DNA of 64,000 bases from Falciphora oryzae (lineage: Eukaryota > Ascomycota > Sordariomycetes > Magnaporthales > Magnaporthaceae), in assembly GCA_000733355.1 (NCBI GenBank), contig JNVV01000001.1:2212064-2276063 (forward strand). Direction: 5' to 3'. Shown here piece by piece: positions 1-10,766 of the stretch; the first letter of the stretch is position 1, and each line of letters opens with the position of its first letter. Both the position numbers and the translations under genes were made by a program. The notes beneath the pieces were generated by a model that was given only the letters and a program-made list of their open reading frames with translations, did not search any database and was not told the DNA's origin.

Positions 1-2
1 CC

Positions 3-2504
3 GGAAAAGCCCCCGAAGGCCCCTTCCGGTTTGCACCAAAAGAACGTTAAAATACCCCTATGCTCGACGATTAAGGGGCATTTATCCTTTATTCGGCACC
101 CCCTTTTAATATAGCCTTCGAACAACAAGCCCTTATATCCGTGGGACGCTTTTAAAACCTACCGGGCTGGATGACCGAAATCCAGCGGGAATTTATTAGC
201 ACGCACGAAGCAATTTCGGTCCTATCCCGAGGTGTAAGCTAGGAAATCCTCGCCGATTAGGAACAAATCCGCGAAATTAAAACCTATTACGACCGCATCA
301 CCTACGCGTACCATACCGTCGTTTTTTTTTATAAAAAAGGCCTAATCGCTTCCGCCAATTAACAAAAGGCATTCCGGCAACGGATTATTGGAAAAAGCTA
401 GGTATTTGCATAATAAATCTGGGCTACGGTCGCTATTTTGGCCGAAAAGCAACAAATCCGTTCGGAGGCCCTAATTTAGCTCCGGGACGTTATTCGGGCT
501 TAACAAAACCATTTGCAAGACCTATAAGTACGATTTTCCACCTTCGAAAAAAAAATCACTAACTAGGCCGTCGATAAAAATGCCTAAATCCAGGATCTCC
601 TAACTAAGGAGCACGTATCGCCCGAAGCTTTTACTGATACCAAACGGCGCATATTAGCCCAAACGTATTAATTCGTTAGGGACGCCGTACGAAAAAGTCG
701 GCGATTTGCGGCACAAAAAAAGCGGCTTAAATCAGCTACGGTATTTTCGGCCCTTTAAAAATCGTCCTTTCCACCGGGCTTACGTTAAAGCACTCCAGTA
801 AAGGGGGAACCCGTTCTTTTTACGGAAAAACCATTACCCTAACCGGCGTTTAAAACGTCGGCATTATTACGCTAGGACCTTTAGAACCCTTTATCGTCCG
901 ATAACCTCCAACGGCAACAAGTTCGGGCTATTGCCTCCGCTGCCCAACAATAGTACAAAGCCGCAACGGTAGGTCCCAAGCACTCCGGAAACTTCGGAAA
1001 ACTTCTTTAAAGGCTTTCCTAAAGGCTATTTAACGAAACCCCCGAATATATTGCTATTCCTTTAGAACCTTCAAAACTTTCGGATTCCTTTTCGGACGAC
1101 GATGCCCCCGAAAATAACAAACGGACCCTTAAAGACCCCGATTTACGGGACTTTATTAAAGCCATCCAATAGGGAATTGCTCGCCCGCGTAATCCGATCC
1201 TTACGGCCGTTATTAACCCAGTCCAGCTTAATAAGCCACCTAATTACGACGGTAAGGATTTGGCTAAATTTAAGCCATAGTGGCTTCGCGTTACCTTTTA
1301 TATAGAAACTTACGTCGAAAGCTTTCCTAACGATACCGTTAAAATCAATTGGGTCGGGTCCCTATTTACGGAAAACGCACAAGTTTGGCACTATTAACGC
1401 TTTCGGTCCTTTCGAAGCGCGCAATTCGAAAATAACTGGCGAGCCTATTCGGCGGCCTTATAGGAACGCTTCCGGGACGCCACCGAATACTACCGTAACG
1501 CTAAAAAGATAAGGGAGCTTAAATATAAAGGAAATACCGTTTAGTACTTTACTAAACTTTTCGACCTTAACGAAACGGTGCAATAGTCGGGCGTTATATT
1601 TAAGGAGCACATTTCCCGCACCTTCCCAAAAGAAATTACTAAATTGGTATATTCCCGTTGCGGAGGAGTCCCTAATACGGACGAAGAATTCCTCGCCGCA
1701 ATTTAGGAAGCCGGCAAAATCTACGAGGTTATGCTCTAGGATCTTAGGCTAACCCCGAAAGATAAGGGAAAAAACGAGCCCGTTTCGATTTCGGAGCGCT
1801 CGAACGCGGGCCGTCGCTAAAGCAAAGGCTCCAAGGACAAAAGCCAAAATCCATCCTCAAGCTCCCGTTTTGGAAAGAAAGCTAACGATAAGGCCGACAA
1901 AAAGAGTAACGTTTGGACTACGACCAAATTGGCATTTAAAGGGGTCGAATAACGCGATATCAACGCACGAAAGTTGGCTAAAGCCGACTGCTGGCGCTGC
2001 GGAAAAAAAGGGCACCATACGTTAAAATGCTACGCTAAAAAGGACACTAACGGCAAGGAACTTCCTTTTGCATTTGCAAAAACGGCCGGAGCTAAATCTA
2101 TTCCTAAACGCCTTGCAACGAACGAATAAGAGGAACAGCTACAGGCTAAAAAGGCTAAAATCGCCGGCTTCGTTTCAAAAGCCCTAAAAGGAAACGCCTT
2201 TACCAAATCCCGAATTTTCGAGCTGTCAAATTCGGAATCGGACGATGATTGTTAACAACCATCGATTATCGCTGCTGCCCGAAGGCCTTTAACGGATAAG
2301 GAGCTCGCAAAGCTGATTTTCCGTATGTATATACGGGCAAAGGGATCGAAAGAGATACCTGTTCAGGTCCTTTTGAACGGAGGTAGCAATACGAAGGTTA
2401 TTTCGGATAAAATAGCTAAGCAGCTTCTAAGGCATTTGGTCGATAAAGCTATTCCCCGTATTATAACTACCTTTTTAAGGGCGGTCGAATTAAAGGCCGG
2501 AAAG
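3..2504 (+). pseudogene. Ty3/gypsy-like gag-protease remnant, RIP-type mutated
   Basis: One reading frame (codons starting at position 3) runs for about 2.5 kb with no frameshift but about 35 in-frame stops, all TAA or TAG and none TGA. Around 1980-2045 the frame encodes a CCHC zinc knuckle (C-W-R-C-GKKG-H-HTLK-C), the hallmark of retroelement Gag. Upstream, around 1490-1735, lies a gag-like helical region. Around 2360-2425 the frame reads like a retropepsin active site (VLLNGGSNTKVIS), where the usual catalytic Asp is Asn. TAA/TAG-only stops and Asp-to-Asn fit C-to-T changes at CpA on both strands, as in fungal RIP. The left end lies outside the window and no reverse transcriptase or integrase is visible, so the element is dead. 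Assignment to Ty3/gypsy rather than another LTR class rests on gag style and is inference. Confidence 0.8.
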
Positions 2505-2799
2505 TGTAACAAGGGGTCAAAGACGGCTTGGAGAAAGAATCTCTAGATTGCAGATAATCTTTCTATGGGCTCAAGAGATGCTTGAGGAGGAAGGAATCTT
2601 TCGTGAAGGACATAGGAGATGGCAGGGTTTATATAGACCCTTTGTGATCCGTGCGAAGTATCGAGTACATGATTCACACTGCCTTCCGACCTTCACCGCT
2701 TGGCCTTAGGGCCGTTGACCGCCTATGCGGGTCTTCGACCCTCCGTGAGGCCGACTCGTGATGCCGACTAGTTAGGTCCACGGGTTCTTCCATGTGACA
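2505..2799 (+). repeat. Probable LTR inserted in the protease region
   Basis: The protease-like frame loses its family resemblance at a TGTAACA heptamer (2505-2511). A near-complementary end, TGTGACA (2793-2799), lies 295 bp later, giving imperfect TG...CA inverted termini. A TATA-like TTTATATAG occurs near 2629. The length matches the solo LTR at 3182-3475, but the sequences are different families. No 5-bp target duplication is visible (GAAAG on the left, GTCGG on the right), so this may be the product of recombination between elements, or the boundary may be wrong. Confidence 0.4.
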
Positions 2800-3181
2800 G
2801 TCGGAGGGTACCCTAGAGCGATTTAAACGAGCACCTAATCAGCCAAAAAAAGCTTTTGGGAAGGGTTAACGCGTTAACGGTGCGTTTGTGTACGGCAGGA
2901 GGGCAGGCCGCCTCCAATCCGGCGCCGGAGGGTAAACCTCGGGATACCCTATGTTTTCGAGGCCGACTTAACAGAAGCGCCGGCACGCACGCCCTCGAGG
3001 GCGCACGCGATCTCCGTTTCCGTATATTGCTTTATGAAGGGTCCGGCATCAAAATGCACCAAAAAAGAGGTCAAAGGATCAATTGCTCGTTAAATGGCGA
3101 CGCGTTGAAGTTGACGCGTTGAAAATCTGGTGGTTGGAATTGGGGTGGCCGGAAGTGGGGGGTGGCGCAAAACAGGGGTCT
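2800..3181. other. Unassigned stretch between two LTR-like repeats
   Basis: An 88-codon plus-strand ORF (2856-3122) has no recognisable motif and is probably not a gene. The stretch lies between two LTR-like blocks and may be further retroelement debris or the original target DNA. The last five bases (GGTCT, 3177-3181) are the left target-site duplication of the next element. Confidence 0.4.
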
Positions 3182-3475
3182 TGTTGGTAGGAGTATGTAC
3201 TCCTGTGGGCTCGGAGATCTCCAAAATAGGGTGAACAATGATCCCTTATATCATAGGAATCATAATCTATTGTGCACGTAGAGGAAAGGGATCTATCTGC
3301 CAGAGAAGGAGGGCAACCAAGCCCTTATATACATTGCCTGTAGAGCTTGGCCCTCCAGGTCACGGGGTCCGTAGGACCCCGTAGGCCAGGGCCTCCCAGG
3401 CCCTCCAGGCCTCCAGATCCCTCAAGTGCATGCGCCAGAATAATGATGCAATTATGCTGGAATTATGATCCAACA
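3182..3475. repeat. Solo LTR with 5-bp target-site duplication
   Basis: A 294-bp element begins TGTTGG and ends CCAACA, a perfect 6-bp inverted terminal repeat with TG...CA ends. It is flanked on both sides by GGTCT (3177-3181 and 3476-3480), as expected from LTR-retrotransposon integration. Inside is a GC-rich inverted repeat around 3364-3385 (GGGGTCCGTAGGACCCC). No internal region or second copy is attached, so this is a solo LTR left by LTR-LTR recombination. The exact flanking duplication suggests a fairly recent insertion compared with the mutated gag remnant next to it. Confidence 0.88.
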
Positions 3476-3484
3476 GGTCTTGAC

Positions 3485-5220
3485 TTAGATCGTTGTAGCC
3501 CCTCCGGCTAGGAGGAGGGTCAAATGCTGCGTTTGGTCGACGTGACGCGTGTTCATGCTGTAGAGCTTCAGCAGTGGAACAAAGGCGGAGAGAATGACGT
3601 CCACTTTGATGGTGCGAAAGTCCTGGACCATTTGGATGACGTTCTCGCCGGTGAGGGCATCCAGGATGCGTGGATGCCGGACTGAAAGGGATGTCAGTCC
3701 CAGGTTTATTCTCAGCTTAACAGGATTCAGAACAGGGACTCACTTTAAACTGTTTCCACGCCACGTCGACTGCTTCAGGGGTAGGCTTTGATTCGCGGTC
3801 GGTGATGAGAGCAAAAAGACACTCAAAAAAGACTCAACCACCGTCACGGGGTGAGCCGTCAATGCTCTCCAAGCAAGATCTGGTTTGCTCCCTGAGCTAC
3901 TCGCGTTCCGAGCAGAGTGGGTTGTCGATCAATGCCTGAGCATACATGATAATGCCACTCGCCAACGACGTGCGAAGTTGGCCGTGATCCACCTGGCCCA
4001 GCGAGCCCCAGGCATTGACGGACCTGCCCTCCGGATCCTTGGGTTCTGCGGGGGGTGTAGAGCGAAGGAGAGCTTCGCGAATCAGGTTAGGCGCGCACGC
4101 TCCCAAATAAAAGCCTGCAGTCCGCATAAACTACATGGTTATAAGAGCATCCAACAGTTTGTAATTGGCAGGAAAGATACAGGAAAAAGAAAAAGATACA
4201 AGAAAGGACACAAGCAAGATTAGGATAATACGGTCCCAACGGGCGTTGTTGGAACTGCAGACTTTTATTTGGCCGCCGTGACGCGGCAGCCCTCCTCTCA
4301 AGGTGGCTGGTGGGATTCTTGTCATTGCGGTACCGTGGGATGTAGAACGTCGAGTCTTGTGTAGCTCCGTTGTATCGAAGAGCAACGAAATCCTTGTCTT
4401 TGCTAGGCGACTCGACAATCGTTGCGTAAGAGACATAGCCGTCTGTGCCCTTCACGCTCTTCAGCCAGGCAAATACCGGGTATGCCTCGCGATCATCCGA
4501 CCTGGCCACGACCTCAAAGCTATTACAGCAGCGCTGTAAGTTCTGAGCAATGGGTTGGTTTCGTTTGGGGTTAGTATCCAAGCCTGTTTCGGCACCGACG
4601 ATGATTTCCTCCTGCTCGTCGGGGATGAGAAAGCCGACAAAAGCCCAGTGGTGACTTGAGAGTCGGTGGCGTCGTCTGGCTCCGACTGTAGAGCCAACAC
4701 ATCGCTGATTCGGGGTGCCGCATATGTAGCGGGATTGTCGGACTTTTTTTCCGGTGATAGACAAGCGGCAAAAAACGTCTGAGCCGAGTCCTAGGGCTGC
4801 TGTGGGTAGTGCCAGTAACTTGATGTTTTTGCCTTGAGACAATGCATGCCGCGCTAGCAAAGGTGGCCACGTCCTCGGTAGCATCTGGCACCAGCTGAGT
4901 CTAGATTGCTATCGCCAGAGCGCCGGGCACATAAACATACGCCTTTTGACGCCATTCCGGAATCCTAGCACCGAGTGCGCGTATAGGGCGACGACGGCTG
5001 GAGTTGAAGGTGATGTGGCGAGTGAGAGGGAAATAAAGTGCAAGTTCTCGATTCCGCGCGGCGAGCCGTGAGTACAAGCTGCATCAATCAAGGTCTGCGG
5101 GAAGTTAGGCGCGGCGTAATGACCACAGGTGACTGTACTGTGTTCTCGCAAAGGTACTGATTCTGTGACTGAGGAACCAGGCAAGGGTTGGTCGCGGGTG
5201 CTAATTGAGCGAGGGCTCAA
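3485..5220 (-). pseudogene. Broken protein-like region, function unknown
   Basis: Several minus-strand pieces look like real protein but lie in different frames. Read 5' to 3' on the minus strand they are: 5220-4909 (103 codons); 4700-4330, a well-mixed stretch including IPDEQEEIIVGAETG and FEVVARSDDREAYPVFAWLK; 4127-3897 (76 codons); and 3680-3485, ending at a stop and containing LDALTGENVIQMVQDFRTIK. A plausible intron with GTGAGT donor and TTTCAG acceptor lies at about 3681-3745, but the flanking frames do not join cleanly. I do not recognise the family. It may be a multi-exon gene whose splicing I could not solve, or a decayed gene beside the retroelement cluster. Confidence 0.3.
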
Positions 5221-6161
5221 CCGCGTCGTGGAAGGTGAAGGCGCTTGGGGATCGCGATCGGGGACGCACGCGCGCGGCGATGGAAGGCAGAGCGCGCTGG
5301 GAGTGCGTGACCTCCAGGCGGGCCGGTATCACAAGCCCAAAGGGAAATCGATCGGTCTTGAGGCGGCGGCGGAGGTGGGTTAGTTTTAGCGAAAAGACAT
5401 GGTGACACCGAAGTGAGGAGGATGTCAAGTTGGAGTTTTTTTTTTGGAGGTTTAAATGATTGAGTAACGGGCTTGATATGGATTCTCTAACGAGACAAGT
5501 TAGTGATGGTGCCGATTGGCAACCTAGGTTGACGGACAGGCGTTGCGAAACAACAGCTATTAGTGGCACTAATAGGAAATGTTTGCAAATGCGTTTAGAA
5601 TGGGCGTGGTAAATGGTGGGCCGTGCACTACTATGAAGGCGTGGAGGAGTCGAAAACTATGATAGGGCGGAAAAAAAAAACGCAACACGCACACATCCTC
5701 ACATTGCCTCCTCACCGCATAACAGCGCAAATTTGCTACCACTGAAATCCCATTAGCCATGTGCAACTACCAATGCGGGAAATGCTGCTGCTATTTGCAT
5801 ATAGCATGCATTTTGTTTGGGAGGACACGGATTGAGAGCAGAGGAAATTTGCATAAAATCTTTCTATCCCTCCTTGCCTTGCTTGCCAGGCACTTGTAAC
5901 GTCCCTCAGCGTAGACAGGCAAGTTGTTGGGCTAACGACCTAGCATGTCCCATTGGTAACAGCAAGAAAACCAGGAAGATGGGAGAAACCCATTAAAAAA
6001 AAAAAAAAAAAAAAACACTCCTCTTCTGTGTTAAACGTCCAAAAGCCTGGTGATGAAGTGGCAACTAGCTTGCGCCACAAGCCGAGGCGTGTGGGTTCGA
6101 CTCGCGTCAATCTTAGCCGGTTCGATGCTCACGAGCCGTGGCGAGGGCCTCAGTAACGGTC
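5221..6161. other. Intergenic, AT-rich in places; A(21) tract
   Basis: No ORF here has recognisable protein character. It contains a 21-nt poly-A run (5995-6015) and a tRNA B-box-like motif (GGGTTCGACTC near 6090) that does not fold into a cloverleaf. Confidence 0.5.
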
Positions 6162-6446
6162 CTATGGATGTATTCGGACTTGGAGTTTGGATTCGGCATC
6201 GGCAGCGATGCCCTTGTATGCGTCGCGCTCTGCCTTGGCCGAGTCGAGCTCGTTCTGGAGCGCGAGATTGTGAGCGCGCTCAATGGTGACATCGTCATAG
6301 CAGGCGCGAGCTACGCTGTCGACATGGGCGCGCCTAGCCTCGGTGTCGGCCAGCTTGGCACGGGGATCGCATAGGACAACCTCCGTCGCCTCGATCTGAG
6401 CCATTGCGGCGTCGCGTCGACGAAGCGTAATGTTTCGTTGTAACAC
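6162..6446 (-). CDS. Possible coiled-coil fragment, unknown function
   Basis: A 94-codon ORF on the minus strand has the regular charged/aliphatic pattern of a coiled coil (for example NLALQNELDSAKAERDAYKG). It includes ATG codons at 6446 and 15 codons further in. No neighbouring exon could be attached with confidence, although the adjacent frame (6298-6113) also looks protein-like near its end, which suggests a frameshift or intron. It could be a small gene, an exon of a larger one, or a relic. No family is recognised. Confidence 0.3.
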   Translation of the reverse strand: MLQRNITLRRRDAAMAQIEATEVVLCDPRAKLADTEARRAHVDSVARACYDDVTIERAHNLALQNELDSAKAERDAYKGIAADAESKLQVRIHP

Positions 6447-6739
6447 ACAGCTGGTATGTTGGGCTTTCCGCTGCGGGATCCTGCGAGTGTAGTAGAAGGG
6501 GCCGTGTTTTCACATTCATCTTTGACAAGTATCGGCTTATTCACCGCAAGAAAAGAATTCCCGAGCTTGATATATACAATAGCAGTATTATTCGACCATC
6601 GCACCAAACACATTACCGTAATCTTGCTCCAAAGGTCAGATCAAGATATGTGTACAATCTTGTTGACACCAGCCCATCAAAGTGTAAATTAACGTCCGAA
6701 ACACATAAAAGAAACAGATAATCCAAGGAAATCATCAAA
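6447..6739. other. 3' flank of the PEBP-like gene
   Basis: I see no gene here. It is the moderately AT-rich region downstream of the minus-strand PEBP-like gene and probably holds its 3' UTR. Confidence 0.5.
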
Positions 6740-7875
6740 TTACCAAGTCCAAAGTGCAGCGACGGCAGTCGCCAAAACAACCAAGATTGAGCCAGCGGAT
6801 ACGCTCGAGCCGGCGGCAATCGGGGGAGCGGCCGGGGGAGATACCGTTGCAACTGGGTCTGGTGATGCCACAGGTGATCCAGGGGACCCTGGCACTGGTG
6901 CGGGAGCGGGCACGGCGGGCGCCCCCGAGGGTGCTGCGGCGCCAGGCGGGTTGGGATGGGCTCCAGGGGTGCTGGGGGCACCTGGTCTAGGTGCTGCCGG
7001 TGTGTTGTTCCCAGGGACAGCCGGGGCGCCGCCAAGCCCGGGCGCCGCGGGCGGCATCATTGGGGGCGCCGCAGGTGCAGCAGACCCTCCCGGTGCTGGT
7101 GCAGCTGGATTTGGAGGCAGCGGGCCGGTTTGTGCTGGCCCGGGATTCGTGACCTGGCCATCACAAAAAATAAACATGGTCAGTCGCGTCTGCTTAGGAA
7201 ACATTTTTCTTTTTGGGGCTCGACAGGGACAAGAATAGGTGAGCTCGAAAAGAAAACCATGAGATGGTTGGCTTTACTAACATTGAAGAAGTTGCCAGCA
7301 ACAATCTGGCTCTTGGCGATGCGTACCGAGGCGAGCACTGCATTCGTGTCAAAGTTCTCGCGCTTGAGTGCCGCCTGAGATAGCTTTACAATCTGAGCCA
7401 TGCTGGCATTGCTGGTATCGATCAGGAGCTCGGTGTACCGGTGGCTGAGCGGCACCCGGGCAGGCGGAGAGGGCCCGATGTAGGGTGCAGCGGCGACCAC
7501 GTTACGGCGGTTTTCGAGCAGAAAGACGGAGGTGCGGCCAAGAGTCGTGTTGAGGACAGTCGGGCCGGGGCTGGGCGTCAGGCCTGTCTGCATCCAGTGG
7601 AGAAGCGTCGTGGTCCGGGGCGGGTTCTCCGTCGGGACGTCCAGGTCCACCATTATGACGGCGTACGACCTGCCCGGCAGGGGCTTGTCGGTAGCGAGCG
7701 TGGGCTGCTTCGCCGTTGCGGTCTTGGACAGGACCCCATCGTTGGCGGCCGGGATGCTGAACGAGTATATGACGGTCAGGAGCTCCGGCGCCTCGGGCGA
7801 GAAGCCCTGTGGCGTGAGAGCTAGAGCACAGCTGGCGGCAGCGGCCAGTAAGCCAAGACGTGGCGATGACAGCAT
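6740..7875 (-). CDS. Secreted PEBP-like protein, probably GPI-anchored
   Basis: Two exons, 7875-7282 and 7153-6740, are joined over a 128-bp intron (donor GTTAGT, acceptor GCCAG) and give 335 residues. Residues 1-20 form a signal peptide (MLSSPRLGLLAAAASCALA). The next roughly 180 residues match the phosphatidylethanolamine-binding protein fold, including MVDLDVPTENPPRTTTLLHW, the usual D-x-D-x-P plus HW ligand-pocket segments, and a later SHRYTELLI. The second exon is an unusually Pro/Ala/Gly-rich linker ending in a hydrophobic tail (SAGSILVVLATAVAALWTW), typical of a GPI-attachment signal. The protein is therefore expected at the plasma membrane or in the wall. PEBPs bind lipids or act as protease/kinase inhibitors, and the ligand here cannot be told. 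The start is the first ATG and directly precedes the signal peptide. Confidence 0.87.
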
Positions 7876-9994
7876 GATTGCTAGCCGTAGTGTAGGAGGA
7901 AATTAAACGAAAAGACGGCAGGTCAAGAGAGATGGACGTAAACAGTGAACCGATGTTTGTGTCGCGGGAGACCAACTCACTGGCGCGAGAAGCGAGCGGA
8001 GATGATCTCAGCAAGTGTCAACCGTTGCTGCTTGCCACCAAGAGGACATCATCCTAATTATCCACTTCGAGCAGGAAGGAGGTCTTTCACATAAAACACA
8101 ACGAGGGGGTGGAGGCGCAAGCAAAGGTAAATAGATGAAGATCGAGAAAGGGGTCAACCAGGTCAACCACGCAACTAACTATCCTCCTCGTCTCTCGAAC
8201 AGGATGGGGCTCGACCATCGTAAAGACAAAGCACTGAGCCCTGGAGATCCACGACGAAGTTTGTTTCTCGGGATGCAAACACATTTACCTCCCGAGGTGG
8301 TAACTGGCCAGTGGTGAAACGAGATGGGTTGATTCGGCCGTGCTTCTGGAGCCTGCGATAGGTTCTCGGCGGGCGGTGGAAAGGGGATGCCGGCGCTGGC
8401 TGAGCAGGTCAAAGGCATTGGGATGGTGGCTGCCGCCGCTGGTTGGCCAGGCCTCGAGATCAGACGAAGGCGAGGTTGATGCAAAGACTCGAGCACGCAG
8501 GGGTGCCCCTACTCGGGTTCCATCGCTGTCTCCAAGCAAAGAAGCTTGAAACGGGTAGCCGTACCGAGCGAGCCTCCCTGCATCCATCGGTACCTGAGGC
8601 TTGCATAAATACTCCGAGGCTTGTTTTGGGGCTTTGTCAATGGATCCAGGAAAAAAGGGTGGCATCCGCAACGTTGCAGAAAGTGCCCAAAGGCTATCAA
8701 TTGGTTGTGTTCCTGGATGACCTGTCCACGCCTGTGGCGAGATTCCGTTGTCAGCAAATGCCCCTTTTCTTGTCTGTGGTTCAAAAATCTTCGCTGAACC
8801 GCACTTGGGAGATGCTGTCAGGTGTCGTCCATTTGCAAAAGATTTGCGCTGGCAGTCACACAGCCTGGGCCCCGCACATGCCCGTCACGTCAAACAATCT
8901 GTGGAGTATGGCGATCCCCCGGACCCATATGATTGGCAGACCCACCGGTGCAGATCTTTGAACGCCACGAGGGAGGTACGTACCGCCCAAATTCAACGTC
9001 AAGCGTTTGATGCCAGCGAAAAGATGCAGAAGAGGAGAAAAGGATCACTCCTTCTAATAGAGCTATGTCAAGACTAGATCGTGCAGCCGTCATGGTTATT
9101 TTATCAACAAGCGGGTTTCCTTGCCAGAAAGCACAGTTTGCTTCCATGGCAACGACAGGCAGGTCGACGAACCGTGCATGGGAAGGGAAGAAATGTGGCG
9201 TGCATGGATTCTCTAAAGAAGTGCTGAGATTCAGTCGTGGTAAGTCTTCCGCGTAGGGTGTCTTACTGCTAAGAACTCCCAAATGCAAAAATGTGGCATC
9301 GAACGGTGCAGATTATCCGACCAGTTGGCTGACAGATATAAAAAAGTAGGTGGGAATAGCCTCAAGTTTTTTTTGCGGGTGGGGGCGACGGGGAGGGTTG
9401 AGAAGGCCTGTGCAGCTTGCCTCGGTGCGGACAGGGCGGCCATGGTGCCTATCAAAATCGCCTCACCTCCTCGGTCCGGTTCGTGATGGCTCAAATCTGC
9501 TTCACCTTCCCACCCAAGCAGGAAGGAGGGCGGGCGGCAAGCAGGACCCGCAGTCGGCAGCCTCTCGAGCAGCACGCCTCCCCTCGGGGCGGCCAGGGCA
9601 GGCCCTAAACCTCATAAGATCGTCGAGAGCGTCAGATCTTCACCGAGGCGACTGAGCGAGTTGGCCTAATTGGAAGCATCTGAGCAAGTTTCAACAACTT
9701 TGCCAGGTACTTCCAGCTGGGCCGCTCCTCGACAGCAGACACGACGGGTGTTCCCCAGGTTGACACAATAAGAAACCTCCTGGTCCATCTCTGTGCAAGG
9801 CACAGCGTAACGCTACGCAAAAAAGATGGTTAGCGGAACAGCACTGTTGCAAAGAAGTACCGCCGTCCATCGCCTTAATCGGCAGGCGGGGCGCAGTAGC
9901 GACAGGCTCGGTATAATCCAAACTGTTGGCTGGGCCTGCCCCAAGGGGCTGGGAGTTCGATCCCAGCTTCGGAATTTCTTTTTTTTTTTTTTTT
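7876..9994. other. Long spacer without a supportable gene
   Basis: Many overlapping ORFs of 60-170 codons occur on both strands but none has a domain or a splice partner. The largest (8443-8961, plus) has an unbiased, shuffled composition. Near 9947-9972 a GCTGGG/CCCAGC hairpin with TTCGAT in its loop, followed by a T(19) run (9979-9997), resembles a pol III gene end. No matching acceptor stem or A box is present, so I do not call a tRNA. Confidence 0.5.
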
Positions 9995-10127
9995 TTTCTC
10001 CCTCTCTTTCTTCTTCTTTCTTTTCTCTCTTTCTTTTTCCCCTTGAGGCGGGCCAATTATCCTAGGTATAAGGTTTGGCATTATTTATACGTCAATCACT
10101 GGTGCCATCCGAATCGAGTTTTCGTTT
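9995..10127. repeat. 133-bp direct repeat, left copy flanking a gap
   Basis: This pyrimidine-rich block, followed by a unique-looking sequence ending in GAGTTTTCGTTT, is repeated without visible difference at 10188-10320, immediately on the other side of the N run. This is the pattern of an unmerged contig overlap rather than a biological repeat. Confidence 0.85.
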
Positions 10128-10187
10128 NNNNNNNNNNNNNNNNNNNNNNNNNNNNNNNNNNNNNNNNNNNNNNNNNNNNNNNNNNNN
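10128..10187. other. Assembly gap (60 N)
   Basis: A run of N separates two identical 133-bp blocks. The true gap is probably zero, or negative by one repeat length. Confidence 0.95.
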
Positions 10188-10320
10188 TTTCTCCCTCTCT
10201 TTCTTCTTCTTTCTTTTCTCTCTTTCTTTTTCCCCTTGAGGCGGGCCAATTATCCTAGGTATAAGGTTTGGCATTATTTATACGTCAATCACTGGTGCCA
10301 TCCGAATCGAGTTTTCGTTT
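10188..10320. repeat. 133-bp direct repeat, right copy flanking a gap
   Basis: This is an identical copy of 9995-10127. Sequence beyond it (10321-10766) contains the upstream region of the hydantoinase gene and nothing else I can call. Confidence 0.85.
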
Positions 10321-10766
10321 ATATGGTATCCGCAAAATGTAAAGCACATCAGCTCTGTTGCACAACCGGGCTGGCGGAGCCATGTCGAGGTGCTCCACGA
10401 AACTTGGCGCAAGATACCAAGCCTGAACAGGCTAGCGGGTCATTATTCCCGGCTAGCGTTGCACCACGGCGATAAATTTAGACTGCAGCTGGACACACGA
10501 ATCACCCTTTCCCGAGCATTCCGGTATGCAGATAATTGACATCCCCCTCTCCCCCCTCCCTTTTTTTAATCGCGGGGGACTGCATAAGATGGAGAAGAAG
10601 CACCAACCTGGCACGCGTTCGTCCCTCGAAAGCCCTCCTTGGCAGGGCCTCTCGAGCTCAAGCGGGCCCCTATTCGTGCACCACCAGCGACCATCACAGT
10701 TCAGTTTATCAAATACACTGCGCTGAAAACACCGCCGGTCTGTCTGTCTGCCTAGATCGGCTGGAA

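Noticed and set aside
3..2504. Alternative genetic code reading TAA/TAG as Gln
   Set aside because: Ordinary CAA/CAG codons remain in the same frame, all other genes in the window use normal stops, and the accompanying Asp-to-Asn change is explained by RIP.
6040..6125. tRNA-like segment with GGGTTCGACTC
   Set aside because: The B-box-like motif exists, but acceptor and anticodon stems cannot be formed. It may be a decayed tRNA-derived sequence but is not supportable.
9886..9997. tRNA-like gene ending in a T run
   Set aside because: There is a T-arm-like hairpin and a terminator-like T(19), but the T loop has the wrong size, no acceptor stem pairs and no proper A box is present.
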